DNA of 64,000 bases from Andreprevotia lacus DSM 23236 (GTDB lineage: Bacteria > Pseudomonadota > Gammaproteobacteria > Burkholderiales > Chitinibacteraceae): positions 106,917-170,916 of the forward strand of contig NZ_FWXD01000002.1 in the NCBI RefSeq assembly GCF_900176275.1. Reading direction: 5' to 3'. Under the pieces are notes generated by a model. That model was not told where the DNA came from. It searched no databases and saw nothing but the letters and a program-made list of their open reading frames with translations. How positions within the stretch are numbered: the first letter of the stretch is position 1; the number at the start of each line of letters is the position of its first letter. Both the position numbers and the translations under genes were made by a program. Shown here in pieces: positions 39,979 to 49,649 of this stretch.

Positions 39979-40647
39979 ATGTCTACCCCTCAAACACACC
40001 CACTGATTCTGACTGCTGCCGGTGCCGTGATCCTGGCCAGCGGGGTCGGGGTTGCCCACTGGCTGGGCTGGGTGGGGAATGCCCCGGCTGCCCCTGCCAC
40101 GCAGGCCAGCGCCCCCGCCGCACAAGTGACCGCGTTGCCGGCCACGCCGCTGCCCACCTTGCCGCCCACACTGGCCCCCACGCCGGTGCCCACCCCCACG
40201 GCCGCGCCAACACCGGTGCCCACCCGTAAACCCAAACCGCACCACCCGAAGCCGACGGCGCTACCGCCAGCCACGGGCGGCGTGGTTGCACCCCCGACGC
40301 CAGTGCGCGAGGTCTGCAGCAGTTGCGGCCGTGTAGCGAGCGTGCGCAGTGTTGAGCACACCGGTGAAGCCACTGGTGGCGGTGCCGTGGTCGGCGGCGT
40401 GGTCGGCGGTGTCGTCGGCCACCAGATCGGCAAGGGGCGCGGCAACGATGTGGCGACCGTACTGGGTGCCATCGGCGGTGCCGTGCTGGGCCATCAGGTG
40501 GAAAAGCAGGTGAAGAAGACCACCAGCTATGAAGTGAGCGTGGTGTTCGATGATGGCAGCGAGCGTAGCTTCAGCTACAAGGAGCCGCCGCCGTTTGCCG
40601 CCGGCGAGCGCGTGCGCCTGCGCGATGGCCAGTTGACGACCGACTGA
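39979..40647 (+). CDS. Glycine-zipper 2TM-domain membrane protein with Pro/Thr-rich spacer
   Basis: A 222-residue protein. An N-terminal membrane helix (about 9-30) is followed by a long Ala/Pro/Thr spacer (about 35-110). The conserved domain begins at CSSCGRVASVRSVEHTGEA and contains the glycine zipper GGAVVGGVVGGVVGHQIGKG of the SlyB/Rick_17kDa-type 2TM family, then a beta-rich C-terminus (YEVSVVFDDGSERSF). Such proteins sit in the envelope; their exact function is uncertain. ATG 39979 is chosen for its CGAGGA upstream; 39946 is an alternative. Confidence 0.8.
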   Translation: MSTPQTHPLILTAAGAVILASGVGVAHWLGWVGNAPAAPATQASAPAAQVTALPATPLPTLPPTLAPTPVPTPTAAPTPVPTRKPKPHHPKPTALPPATGGVVAPPTPVREVCSSCGRVASVRSVEHTGEATGGGAVVGGVVGGVVGHQIGKGRGNDVATVLGAIGGAVLGHQVEKQVKKTTSYEVSVVFDDGSERSFSYKEPPPFAAGERVRLRDGQLTTD

Positions 40648-40667
40648 CCGTTGTTACGCTGCAGAAC

Positions 40668-40694
40668 AGAAAGCCCGGCCATGCCGGGCTTTCT
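40668..40694. terminator. Bidirectional terminator between convergent genes
   Basis: AGAAAGCCCGGC-CAT-GCCGGGCTTTCT is a perfect 12-bp stem. It serves the glycine-zipper gene and the convergent gene at 40715-41017. Confidence 0.85.
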
Positions 40695-40714
40695 GCATTC
40701 ATGGCTGGCGGTCG

Positions 40715-41017
40715 TCAGTGGAAGTCCTGCCGTGCCACCACACGCGCGCGCTCGATCAGCACGTTCATGATGCCTAGCACCGTCTTGCGTGTTTCACGGC
40801 TGTCCACGCGTTCGAAGTTCTCGTCCAGCGCCTCGTAGATGTCGCACGCCAAATGGAACAGCAAGGCCTGTTCGCGGTCGCCGGCGCGCGGCAGATAGCA
40901 ATTGATCTCGTCCACGATGTGGTCGGCCAGCTCGTCCGGGAACGTGGCCCTGGCGGTCAGTATGCGGTCCATCAGGCGTACACCGATGGCGCCAAGGGAT
41001 AGGAGCTGCACAGCCAT
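40715..41017 (-). CDS. Hypothetical protein, 100 residues
   Basis: A small mostly helical, acidic protein (for example PDELADHIVDEINCYLP and LACDIYEALDENFERV) with a hydrophobic N-terminus. I do not recognise a family. A strong ribosome-binding site (CAGGAGGCCGTC) before ATG 41017 and a shared terminator at its 3' end support that it is a real gene. Confidence 0.65.
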   Translation of the reverse strand: MAVQLLSLGAIGVRLMDRILTARATFPDELADHIVDEINCYLPRAGDREQALLFHLACDIYEALDENFERVDSRETRKTVLGIMNVLIERARVVARQDFH

Positions 41018-41259
41018 GACGGCCTCCTGCTATACAGAATCATGCGCGGAGCAAAGCCGGCCCGGCGCGGAATGCGGTACGCGGGGGCCAGCAAATTCGC
41101 CGGTTCGCGTGAATTCACTTTAGCCCATGCTTCTACACCGCCTGTCGGGTACCGGGCGTAAGCCGATGAACGCGGGGCATTGCCCTTAAGGGATACCCCG
41201 TAACGACAGCCCGCAGCACACTATTTATATTGCGGTGCACCATCCAGGGGAGTGTGACC
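41018..41259. other. Gap upstream of glmS, no gene
   Basis: This 242-bp gap contains the palindrome CCCTTAAGGG (41183-41192) and an AT-rich TATTTATAT at 41222-41230 that could be a -10 region for glmS. No glmS ribozyme structure was recognised and none is expected in this group. Confidence 0.35.
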
Positions 41260-43086
41260 ATGTGCGGTATCGTCGGCGCGATTTCGGATCGTAATGTTCT
41301 ACCCATGCTGCTGGCCGGGCTGGCCCGGCTGGAATATCGCGGTTATGACTCCAGCGGTGTGGCGCTGGCCAGTGGCGCGGCGGCTTTCGAGCGCATACGC
41401 GTGGCAGGCCGCGTTGCCGACCTGAGTGCGCTGGCTGCCGGTCACAGCGGTACGCGCGGCATTGCCCACACCCGCTGGGCGACGCACGGCGTGCCATCCG
41501 AGCGCAATGCCCACCCGCATCTGGGCGGCGACAGCATCATGGTCGTGCACAATGGCATCATCGAAAACCACCAGTCGCTGCGCGCTGCGCTGACCACACG
41601 TGGTTACGTGTTCACGTCCGACACCGATACCGAAGTCATTGCCCACCTGATCCACGCCGAGCTGCAAACGCAGGGCGATCTGCTGCGCGCGGTGCAGGCC
41701 GCGCTGCCGCAGCTGCACGGCGCCTATGCCATCGGCGTGCTGGCGCAAGGCGACGATGAGCGCCTCATCTGTGCGCGGCGCGGCAGCCCGCTGGTGCTGG
41801 GGCTGGGCTTTGGCGAGCAGTATTTCGCCTCGGACATCGCCGCGCTGCTGCCGCTGACGCAGCGCGTGATCTATCTGGAGGAGGGCGAGCTGGCCGACGT
41901 GCGGCGCGATGCCATCCAGCTCTATGACGCCGCCGGCCAGCCCACCGAGCGCGCCGCGCGCACTATCGACGTGCAGCCCGACGCGGCCGAGCTGGGCCAG
42001 TATCGCCACTACATGCAGAAGGAAATCTTCGAGCAGCCCACCGCGCTGGCCAGCACCTTGGCGCGCGCGCTGGAGCTGGGCTGCGTGCCGGCCACGTTCG
42101 GCCCGACTGCCGAGGCGGTTTTCCAGGCCGCACCCGCCGTGCGCATCGTGGCTTGTGGCTCCAGTTACCACGCCGGGCTGGTGGCGCGCTACTGGATAGA
42201 GGAATGGACCGGCCTGCCGGTCAGTGTCGAAATCGCCAGCGAATACCGCTATCGCAGCAGCGTCGAGCAAGACGGCACGCTGGTGGTCGCCATCTCGCAA
42301 TCGGGCGAGACGGCCGACCTGCTGGCCGCCGCCCGCTCGGCACGCGAACGCGGCAAGGTGCAGCTGCTGGCGCTGTGCAATGTGCCGCATTCGACGCTGA
42401 CGCGCGAAGCCGATCTGCTGTTCCTCACCCAAGCCGGGCTGGAAATCGGCGTCGCCTCCACCAAGGCCTTCACCACCCAGCTGGCCGCGCTGTTCGTGCT
42501 GGGCGTGGCGCTGGCCGGTGCACGGCAGAGCCTGCCCGCCCCGCGCCTGGCCGAGTTGATCGACTGGCTGCCCCGGCTGCCCGCGCTGGCGCGCGATGTG
42601 CTCGCGCTGGAGCCTCAGCTCGAAGCATGGGCGCATGAGCTCAGCCATGACCACAACGCGCTGTTCCTTGGCCGTCACACCCTGTTCCCGATTGCGCTCG
42701 AAGGCGCGCTCAAGCTCAAGGAAATCGCCTACATCCACGCCGAAGGCTATGCCGGTGGCGAACTCAAGCACGGCCCGCTGGCGCTGGTGGATGAAACCAT
42801 GCCCGTCATCGTCTGCGCCGGCGCCGACGCCGTGCCGGACAAGCTTGCCTCCAACCTGCGCGAAGTGATGGCACGCGGCGGCCGTGTTTACCTGCTGGCA
42901 GAACCCGGGTGTGAAGCACTGGCCGACGGCACGCACCGCACCGTGCTGCTGCCGCAGGCCGCCGGCCCGCTCGCCGCCCTCACCATGACCCTGCCTTTGC
43001 AACTGCTGGCCTACCACACCGCCTGCCGCAAGGGCACCGATGTGGACAAGCCACGTAACCTCGCAAAGTCCGTGACTGTGGAATAG
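41260..43086 (+). CDS. glmS: Glucosamine-6-phosphate synthase (glutamine-hydrolysing)
   Basis: A 608-residue enzyme converting fructose-6-phosphate and glutamine to glucosamine-6-phosphate, the first step to UDP-GlcNAc. MCGIVGAI at the N-terminus gives the catalytic Cys2 of the class II glutaminase domain (RYRG-like LEYRGYDSSG, HTRWATHG). Two SIS domains follow (ACGSSYHAGL, ISQSGETADL, STKAFTTQ). The C-terminus KPRNLAKSVTVE is canonical and its DNA forms the TnsD recognition site. ATG 41260 is preceded by AGGGGAGTG. A Tn7-like element is inserted just after the stop codon. Confidence 0.97.
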   Translation: MCGIVGAISDRNVLPMLLAGLARLEYRGYDSSGVALASGAAAFERIRVAGRVADLSALAAGHSGTRGIAHTRWATHGVPSERNAHPHLGGDSIMVVHNGIIENHQSLRAALTTRGYVFTSDTDTEVIAHLIHAELQTQGDLLRAVQAALPQLHGAYAIGVLAQGDDERLICARRGSPLVLGLGFGEQYFASDIAALLPLTQRVIYLEEGELADVRRDAIQLYDAAGQPTERAARTIDVQPDAAELGQYRHYMQKEIFEQPTALASTLARALELGCVPATFGPTAEAVFQAAPAVRIVACGSSYHAGLVARYWIEEWTGLPVSVEIASEYRYRSSVEQDGTLVVAISQSGETADLLAAARSARERGKVQLLALCNVPHSTLTREADLLFLTQAGLEIGVASTKAFTTQLAALFVLGVALAGARQSLPAPRLAELIDWLPRLPALARDVLALEPQLEAWAHELSHDHNALFLGRHTLFPIALEGALKLKEIAYIHAEGYAGGELKHGPLALVDETMPVIVCAGADAVPDKLASNLREVMARGGRVYLLAEPGCEALADGTHRTVLLPQAAGPLAALTMTLPLQLLAYHTACRKGTDVDKPRNLAKSVTVE

Positions 43087-43111
43087 CTGGGTGGGGGAAG
43101 GTCACTGCGTC
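43040..43111 (+). other. attTn7 site in and after the 3' end of glmS
   Basis: The conserved last codons of glmS are the binding site of TnsD in Tn7 systems, and insertion takes place about 25 bp beyond the stop codon. Here the transposon end begins at 43112, 25 bp after the stop. Bases 43107-43111 (GCGTC) would be one copy of the 5-bp target duplication; the second copy was not found. Confidence 0.8.
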
Positions 43112-43176
43112 TGTAGAAAAATAATAAAGTCTCATCATAAATAATAAAGTGTCATCATAAATAATAAAGTTGCATC
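43112..43176 (+). repeat. Tn7-like right end with 20-bp tandem TnsB-type sites
   Basis: ATAATAAAGT followed by (C/G)TCATCATAA repeats at 43121-43140 and 43141-43160, with a third, partial copy from 43161. The terminal TGT matches the 5'-TGT of Tn7 ends. In Tn7 such repeats are TnsB binding sites. Confidence 0.85.
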
Positions 43177-43224
43177 CTTTGCCTTGGTGGCTATGGTGAA
43201 AGTATCTCGCTGAGGTAATTCGCC

Positions 43225-44061
43225 ATGGCCCGTCGTCGCTATTCGTTCGACGAAAAGAAGATCGCCCGCTTTGAAAAAGAGGGGCGTGGCCAAGGTGTCG
43301 GCGACGACTATCATCCCTGGCTTACCGTACAAGACGTGCCAAGCGACGGTTTGGCCACGCGGGTCAACGGCTACAAAATTCGCCGCCAACGGCATGCACT
43401 GTCTCAGCTGGAAGCCCAACTGATCCGAATCCTGGACTGGGAAGACCATGTCTTGGACATCCGTGAGCAGTTTCCTTTGCCCAGAGAAGCCACGAGGAAA
43501 ATTGCTGCCGAGATGGGCGTGAACCATCCTGCCGATTCCGTGACCCAAACGGATTTGGTCGTGACGACCGACATGCTGGTTGATGTTTTTCTGAAGCAGC
43601 GCCGGTTTCAGGTCGCCATTGCCGTCAAGCCCACGGAAGAGCTCGATCGGCGTACGCTTGAAAAACTGGAAATTGAGCGTCGCTATTGGGCTGAGCGGCG
43701 GATCGAATGGCGCCTCTGTACCGAAAAGGACATTCCCGTACAACGCGCAGAAAACATTTGGTGGGCGATGGCCAATCGTGACCTGAGTGGCCGTGTGGTG
43801 GCGTACCCGAATTTTTGGGACGACTGTGTAGCGGCTGTTGAGGAGAGGCTGCGTGTTTCGAGTACAAGCCAAACAATTGCACGAGAATTGGAGCAGCTTG
43901 AAAAGGCGGCGGGTTGGCAGGTCGGCGCTGCAATGACGGCCTTGCGGTTTTTGATTGCCAACAAGCGGATCCACATCGACCTTGATCAGCCGCTGGACTC
44001 GAAAGGGCCGATCGCCCAGCTGCACTTCAACGCGATGCATCAGCGAGGAGCTGTCGCCTGA
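43225..44061 (+). CDS. tnsA: TnsA transposase endonuclease subunit
   Basis: A 278-residue restriction-enzyme-like nuclease that cuts the 5' ends of the transposon. The catalytic residues expected from Tn7 TnsA are in place: Glu63 (SQLEAQLI), Asp116 (VTTDMLVD) and Lys135 (AIAVKPTEEL), followed by RTLEKLEIERRYWAER. The C-terminal winged-helix part is present. The stop codon overlaps the tnsB start (TGATG). All catalytic residues intact suggests cut-and-paste transposition. Confidence 0.95.
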   Translation: MARRRYSFDEKKIARFEKEGRGQGVGDDYHPWLTVQDVPSDGLATRVNGYKIRRQRHALSQLEAQLIRILDWEDHVLDIREQFPLPREATRKIAAEMGVNHPADSVTQTDLVVTTDMLVDVFLKQRRFQVAIAVKPTEELDRRTLEKLEIERRYWAERRIEWRLCTEKDIPVQRAENIWWAMANRDLSGRVVAYPNFWDDCVAAVEERLRVSSTSQTIARELEQLEKAAGWQVGAAMTALRFLIANKRIHIDLDQPLDSKGPIAQLHFNAMHQRGAVA

Positions 44062-46193
44062 TGCTACTCCGCAACGATCTGATCCATTATCAAGACCGAG
44101 GTAATACGCTCCGCGTCCTTGCATTTCAAGGCGACGATGCCAAGACGGTTCTGATCGATATCCATGATGCAGCAGCGCAACCGTTCATGGAGAAAACGGC
44201 TACGTTGCATGCTGACCTGGAGAGTGGTGCTGCCAGCCTCTTGTCAAATGATCCCTTGCTGCGGATCCTGGATGAACGCTCGATCCCTATAAAGCAGGTG
44301 GCTAGCCGTGATCGCGCATGGCAAATCATTGAGCCCCTCGTCCGCACACCAGAAATTTTCCTGCGATCTGAACGTGGCAAGTTAGTGACTGCTGCAGTGC
44401 ATGAGCACAAAGTCACAGTGCAGTCTGTCTACCGCTACCTTCGTCGTTATTGGCAGCGCGGCCAGACACCGAACGCGCTTCTCCCTGACTATTGCAACTC
44501 AGGTGCCCCGGGGAAAACCCGGCGCTCCACCCCCGGTGTCAAAAGAGGACGGCCACGGAAGTTTGTTGATTCAACGGGAATTAATGTCACGCCCGAGATG
44601 CTGCAGATTTTTGCGGTGGCGATCCAGCGTTACTACGCTGGCGAGCGCAAGCGCTCACTGGTCGATGCGTACGATGACATGATCAGGCAGTTTTTCCTGG
44701 ATCAACATAGGGACGCTGAGACAGGGGAGGTGCACCATCGCTTCAAGGATGGTGCCGAGGACGGGCAGCCGACATTTGCCCAGTTCAACTACTGGTATGA
44801 AAAGCAATTCAGCCGCTTCGCGATCAAACGGGCCAGGGTTGGTGCCAAAATCTATGACAAGGACCTGAGGGGCATCCTCGGTTCTTCAACAGCCCGGGAA
44901 ACCGGGCCTGGCTCCAGATATCAGATCGATGCAACGATCGCCGATGTTTATCTGGTTTCCAGGCTCGACCGCAAAAAGATCATCGGTCGCCCGGTGCTCT
45001 ACGTCGTGATTGATGTCTTCAGTCGGATGGTGGTGGGCATCTACATCGGCCTCGAGGGGCCATCCTGGGTGGGCGCCATGATGGCGCTGGCCAACGCAGC
45101 CGGCGACAAAGTCACGTATTGCCAGCGCTACGGGGTGGAGATTTCTGCTGCGGACTGGCCTTGTCATTACCTGCCAGAAACACTCCTCGGAGATCGCGGT
45201 GAAATAGCCAGCCGCTACATCGACAATCTTGCCAACAGCTTCAACATCGATATCGAAAATGCCAGCTCCTATCGGGCGGACTGGAAAGGGATCGTGGAAC
45301 AACGCTTCAAGTTGATTCCTGCCAAGTTCAAACCCTATGTTCCCGGGTACATCGAACCGGATTTTGGCGAGCGCGGCGCGCGTGATTACCGCCTAGATGC
45401 GATTCTGGACCTGGATGCGTTCACCCAAATCGTCATCGAATGCCTGCTCTACTACAACAACTATCACGAGCTAAAAAAATATGATGCGGATCGCTCCGTG
45501 GTAGCGGACAACGTTCCTAGAATCCCTATTGAACTGTGGGATTGGGGCATTGCCAATCAGAGTGGGTCGTTGCGTGCATTCCCGGAAGAACGGGTCAAAT
45601 TCCAGCTTCTGCCCACGGGTAAAGCTTCGGTCACGGCGCAAGGAATCAAGTTCAAAAATGCTTACTACACCTGCTCCTTAGCGGTTGAACAGTACTGGTT
45701 TGATCAAGCGCGCCAATCCCGCTGGCGCTCCATCGAGATCAGCTATGACCCGCGGGACATCGAAGTTATCTATTTTCTGGACAAGGCCAGTAACAGCATT
45801 CAGGCATGTCATCTGACAGATCGCAGCCGGGCAGATCGGGGACTCTCTGAATGGGAAGTCGAACAGCAGGCCATTGCTGCCAAGCGGCAGTCCCAGCCTC
45901 GCAAACGAGAGCAGGTGCTGGCCCAGGCTGATTTGACCGCGGCGGTAGAGCGTGTAGTCAAGGCGTCGCGAGAAAAATCGGGTGACGTGACACATAGTGC
46001 TTCCAGCATCCGAGCGATTCGCTCGAACCGCGCTCAGGAAAAGGCAAGTAATCGGCAGGAAGAAACCTTCCGGCTGGGGGCCACGCCTAGCAGCCATGCC
46101 AAGGCGAAGGTCGTGCCATTGCGCCCGACCAGTAACGATTATGCGGAGCCGAGCATCGCTGAGATTTTAGGTGAGGATGACGATCATGACTGA
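44061..46193 (+). CDS. tnsB: TnsB DDE transposase
   Basis: A 710-residue transposase with an rve (integrase core) domain that joins the transposon ends to target DNA. The DDE triad is Asp290 (YQIDATIADVYLV), Asp378 (LLGDRGEIA) and Glu413 (WKGIVEQRF). N-terminal helix-turn-helix domains (to about 200, with the basic RGRPRKF near 165) bind the end repeats. The tail after about 610 is charged and Ser/Arg-rich and would contact TnsC. It overlaps tnsC by a few bases. Confidence 0.95.
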   Translation: MLLRNDLIHYQDRGNTLRVLAFQGDDAKTVLIDIHDAAAQPFMEKTATLHADLESGAASLLSNDPLLRILDERSIPIKQVASRDRAWQIIEPLVRTPEIFLRSERGKLVTAAVHEHKVTVQSVYRYLRRYWQRGQTPNALLPDYCNSGAPGKTRRSTPGVKRGRPRKFVDSTGINVTPEMLQIFAVAIQRYYAGERKRSLVDAYDDMIRQFFLDQHRDAETGEVHHRFKDGAEDGQPTFAQFNYWYEKQFSRFAIKRARVGAKIYDKDLRGILGSSTARETGPGSRYQIDATIADVYLVSRLDRKKIIGRPVLYVVIDVFSRMVVGIYIGLEGPSWVGAMMALANAAGDKVTYCQRYGVEISAADWPCHYLPETLLGDRGEIASRYIDNLANSFNIDIENASSYRADWKGIVEQRFKLIPAKFKPYVPGYIEPDFGERGARDYRLDAILDLDAFTQIVIECLLYYNNYHELKKYDADRSVVADNVPRIPIELWDWGIANQSGSLRAFPEERVKFQLLPTGKASVTAQGIKFKNAYYTCSLAVEQYWFDQARQSRWRSIEISYDPRDIEVIYFLDKASNSIQACHLTDRSRADRGLSEWEVEQQAIAAKRQSQPRKREQVLAQADLTAAVERVVKASREKSGDVTHSASSIRAIRSNRAQEKASNRQEETFRLGATPSSHAKAKVVPLRPTSNDYAEPSIAEILGEDDDHD

Positions 46194-47826
46194 TCCGATG
46201 ATCGATATGCCTGAATTGCCGGAATATCGCGACAACCCCTTCATTGCACCATTGCCGCCACTTTGGGCGCCGCAAGAGACCGTCAAAGCGCTGAAGGATG
46301 TCCCGTTTTTTGACCCGAAAGAAAGGGCATACCCCGCACATTTGCGTATCCACTGTGTTGCACGACTGGCCCGATATTTCGAGCCGCTGGAACGCCAAGT
46401 CATGCTGGCAGAGCGTCTCGGGTTGTTGTTGCGGCAGGGCTATGTAGGTCGAAATCCACTAGGTGGGAATTTCCAGCGCCAGCTCGCGCAAGGCCCGATT
46501 GCCATCAAGGACGGCAAATGGGGCGGGGCAAATTCCACTCACTGTACTGCGAGTGGCTCTACGCTGTTGGGATGCTCCGGGATCGGTAAGTCGACCGCGG
46601 TCGAACGGATTCTCAAGCTCTACCCGCAAGTAGTTCAACACGAAGCGCCGATTGCTCTCCGCCAATTGGTTTGGGTCAAAATCGATTGCCCCTACTCAGG
46701 TAGCCCGCGTCAGATGTGCATCAATTTTCTGAGTGTGGTCGACCAACTGCTTGGCACCAACTACCTGCACCAGTATTCCAACAGCCGTGTTGCCTCGGTC
46801 GACCATGCAATGGAGATGATGGCGATGGTTGCCAGGCTGCATGCGCTTGGCTTGCTGGTGATCGACGAGATCCAGCATCTGAAGAACGTCAAAGGCCTGG
46901 ATCAGGAAATTTTGATGAGCTTCCTGGTGACGTTGGTCAATCGTATCAATGTCCCGGTGTTGCTGGTTGGGACCCCCCGTGCGCTTCCTATTCTGCAGGG
47001 GAATTTTCGGGAGGCACGGCGTGCCAGCGGCGTGGGCTCATTCACATGGGAGCCACTGGCGTACGATGGCACGTGGGGCTACTTCGTTAAGCAACTTTGG
47101 CGATATCAGTGGACTGCAGAACCGACACCGTTAACCGATGACCTCTCCGCTGTTTTGCATGATGCCAGCCAGGGGGTCATCGACGTCGCGGTGAAACTAT
47201 TCATGTTGAGTCAAATGCGCTTGCTGCGCATCGCTAGTTCGCGGCGCAATACGGCCGAGCGCATAGACGAAACATTGTTCCGCAAAGTATCCGCAGAGGA
47301 TTTAAGACTGGTGCAGCCCATGCTGCAGGCGTTGAGGAAAGGGGATAGCAATGAGCTAGCCAAGTATGATGACCTGCGCCCATTCCGAGACTATGTTGTC
47401 GATTGCTTTGCCAGCAGCATGGGTGAAACAGCTGAAAGCCCGGTCAATCCAATGGTGGCGCCCAACAATTTGGGCGAAACCAGCACAGAGGAGGCTGCAG
47501 CTCCCTCGGACACCCAGAAAATTCTGGATGCTTTGCGCTCACTGGGCATCGCTCCCGACGTTGCCAAGCTATTGGTTGAGGAAACCCTGGCTGCACAACC
47601 AGACGCCGACATCCTTGACGTGGTTGCCCTCATCTCCGCCCACCTGAAGGGCAAAACGATTGCCAAGCAGAAGCCCCGGAAGCGAGACAAACCGCAGGCA
47701 CCCGCCATGCCAGCCTCTGATTTGCGGCGGATCGTCGAAGAGGGGCAAGCGGCAGAGATGAGTCCCTATGAGAGTTTGCGGAAGGCGGGCATAGTCCTTG
47801 ATCTGCAAAACAGGGCGCTGCTTTAG
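46186..47826 (+). CDS. tnsC: TnsC AAA+ transposition regulator
   Basis: A 546-residue ATPase linking target selectors TnsD/TnsE with the TnsAB transposase. Walker A is GCSGIGKST at 129-137 and Walker B is LLVIDEIQHL near 225-234; sensor-type VGTPRALPILQ follows. The C-terminal 100 residues are acidic and low complexity. ATG 46186 is chosen because GAGG at 46173-46176 is spaced for it; earlier in-frame starts exist at 46171 and 46177. tnsD starts 11 bp after the stop codon. Confidence 0.93.
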   Translation: MTDPMIDMPELPEYRDNPFIAPLPPLWAPQETVKALKDVPFFDPKERAYPAHLRIHCVARLARYFEPLERQVMLAERLGLLLRQGYVGRNPLGGNFQRQLAQGPIAIKDGKWGGANSTHCTASGSTLLGCSGIGKSTAVERILKLYPQVVQHEAPIALRQLVWVKIDCPYSGSPRQMCINFLSVVDQLLGTNYLHQYSNSRVASVDHAMEMMAMVARLHALGLLVIDEIQHLKNVKGLDQEILMSFLVTLVNRINVPVLLVGTPRALPILQGNFREARRASGVGSFTWEPLAYDGTWGYFVKQLWRYQWTAEPTPLTDDLSAVLHDASQGVIDVAVKLFMLSQMRLLRIASSRRNTAERIDETLFRKVSAEDLRLVQPMLQALRKGDSNELAKYDDLRPFRDYVVDCFASSMGETAESPVNPMVAPNNLGETSTEEAAAPSDTQKILDALRSLGIAPDVAKLLVEETLAAQPDADILDVVALISAHLKGKTIAKQKPRKRDKPQAPAMPASDLRRIVEEGQAAEMSPYESLRKAGIVLDLQNRALL

Positions 47827-47837
47827 GAGCGCACCGT

Positions 47838-49649
47838 ATGCTTGCGTATTTTCCCAGCCCTTACCCTGATGAGTTGCTTTACAGCATCGTGGCGCGATTC
47901 GGGGCTCATACGCAGGCGCACAGTGCCAAGCAACTGACCGAGCTACTCTTTGGCTATCGCAGTGAAATAGCTGCAATCGCGTTGCCTGGACACATTCAGG
48001 CCCTTGCGGAGCAGCTGCCTCAGCCGCAGTGGGCCGCCGAGACGATCGTGACGCAGTGCACGCTGTATCCCTACTGGCTGGCGTTTCAGCCGCAGGTGGT
48101 CCAAGCGCAGGTGCTCTTCGCCATGTTACGAGGGAGCACGGTTGGCTTGGCATTCAAGCTCGGCATGCGACGTGACAGGATGCATATCCCGGACCAATTG
48201 CGGGCCTGCCCGTATTGCATTGAAGAAATGCGCCAGCGATATGGCGAACCCTATTGGCGGCGCAGCCATCAACTGCCTGGCGTCCTGGTTTGCCCGGAAC
48301 ATGGCGAACCGCTGATGGAGAGCAATGTGCCGGCGCCGCTTTCCAACCGGCATGCGTTCATGCCGGCAATATCCGTTTTGTCCTTGGCCCCACAAATACA
48401 TCTGCCACTGCCGGTACATTGGCCTCAGCTGCAATGTCTGGCTGGCGCACTGGGTAATCTGCTTGGTAACCCGCCTGAGGCCCGGGTGCCCCTTGCATGG
48501 CGCAGCGAGTACAAACAACAGTTGTTGGCCAAAGGGTACGGCCGAGGCAGCAGCATTGGTCTCGCCAAATTGAGCACCGAGATGGAAAGCTTCTATGCAC
48601 CGGTCGCGCACTACCTTTTGCCTGGTGACTTGGGTGACATGCGTTGGGTTCAGGCGATGTACCGCAGCAGAGGAGTGATGTCTCCGCTGTTCCACGTTCT
48701 GTTGCAGCTTTTTCTTGATGAATGCTACCCGGTTGCGGCGCCCTTCGGGATTGGCCCTTGGCCATGTTTGAATCCGCTAGAGCCTCACTTCGGCCAATTC
48801 ACCGTGGACCATGTCGAGACGCATCACAATAGGGATGGTTTGGTTGGCCGCTTCGAATGCAGGTGTGGGTACGTGTATACGCGTCGTGTCGATGCAGCTC
48901 GTGGCGGCCTCACAAACCCCAGACCCTTGCGCTATGGCGCGCGCTTTTTCGAGCAGTTGGCCGCATTTTTGCAGCAGGGACTTGGGCTCAGGGCGATAGC
49001 CAGGCGCTTGCAGGTAGACCCTGCAACAGCCAAACGGGCCATCCTGCAGATGACGAACACTGAGCTAACCACAGATAAGGCCTGCGCTGAGCTGCAGTCC
49101 CGTCGTCAAGGATGGCTGGCGCTCAGAAATCGCTTGCCGACTTGCGGCCGCAAAGCACTGGCCTTGGCAAGTAGGGGGCTTTACCACTGGCTGCGCAAGC
49201 ATGATGCGCCGTGGCTGCTTGCCCACATGCCACCACGACGAGGCGCTCATGAGGTAAAGACGCATGATTGGGATGCCAAGGACAGGTATTGGCAGGCCTG
49301 CTTGCCAGCAATTGCCGCGGAGATTTCCAAGGATGAGCCTCCCAAGCGGGTGACGCTCGCCGAACTCGCGCGCCGGTCAGGATTTGGTCGCTGGCTTTGT
49401 GATCATGTGCACCAATTGCCGCTGACACGTTCAACTGTCAATGTGCTTTGCGAATCGACCGAGGCGTTTCAGATCCGCCGCCTTCACTGGACGGCGGCAC
49501 AGATGAAAAAAGATCATCAACCCATCGTGGCGTGGCGTCTGCGCCGTCGAGCAACACTACCGTCGCACGTCAGCCCGCAAGTCGAGGGAACCGTGGCATC
49601 TATTGTTCAAGTCGAATGGCGGCGAATTCATGGCCAGATTCCTCATTAA
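47838..49649 (+). CDS. tnsD: TnsD target-selection protein (TniQ family)
   Basis: A 603-residue DNA-binding protein of the TniQ/TnsD family that targets insertion to glmS. The N-terminal TniQ domain begins AYFPSPYPDELLYSIVARFG; the zinc-binding CPYC at about 124-127 is followed by VCPEHGEPL near 153. The C-terminal region with several helix-turn-helix units (for example GLRAIARRLQVDPATAKRAI) would read the attTn7 site. The element's position at glmS agrees with this TnsD being or having been functional. Confidence 0.93.
   Translation: MLAYFPSPYPDELLYSIVARFGAHTQAHSAKQLTELLFGYRSEIAAIALPGHIQALAEQLPQPQWAAETIVTQCTLYPYWLAFQPQVVQAQVLFAMLRGSTVGLAFKLGMRRDRMHIPDQLRACPYCIEEMRQRYGEPYWRRSHQLPGVLVCPEHGEPLMESNVPAPLSNRHAFMPAISVLSLAPQIHLPLPVHWPQLQCLAGALGNLLGNPPEARVPLAWRSEYKQQLLAKGYGRGSSIGLAKLSTEMESFYAPVAHYLLPGDLGDMRWVQAMYRSRGVMSPLFHVLLQLFLDECYPVAAPFGIGPWPCLNPLEPHFGQFTVDHVETHHNRDGLVGRFECRCGYVYTRRVDAARGGLTNPRPLRYGARFFEQLAAFLQQGLGLRAIARRLQVDPATAKRAILQMTNTELTTDKACAELQSRRQGWLALRNRLPTCGRKALALASRGLYHWLRKHDAPWLLAHMPPRRGAHEVKTHDWDAKDRYWQACLPAIAAEISKDEPPKRVTLAELARRSGFGRWLCDHVHQLPLTRSTVNVLCESTEAFQIRRLHWTAAQMKKDHQPIVAWRLRRRATLPSHVSPQVEGTVASIVQVEWRRIHGQIPH

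Noticed and set aside
41018-41259. glmS ribozyme upstream of glmS
   Set aside because: The conserved ribozyme core was not recognised and it belongs mainly to Gram-positive bacteria.
41299-43017. 572-codon minus-strand frame opposite glmS
   Set aside because: Antisense to a certain gene, no domain.
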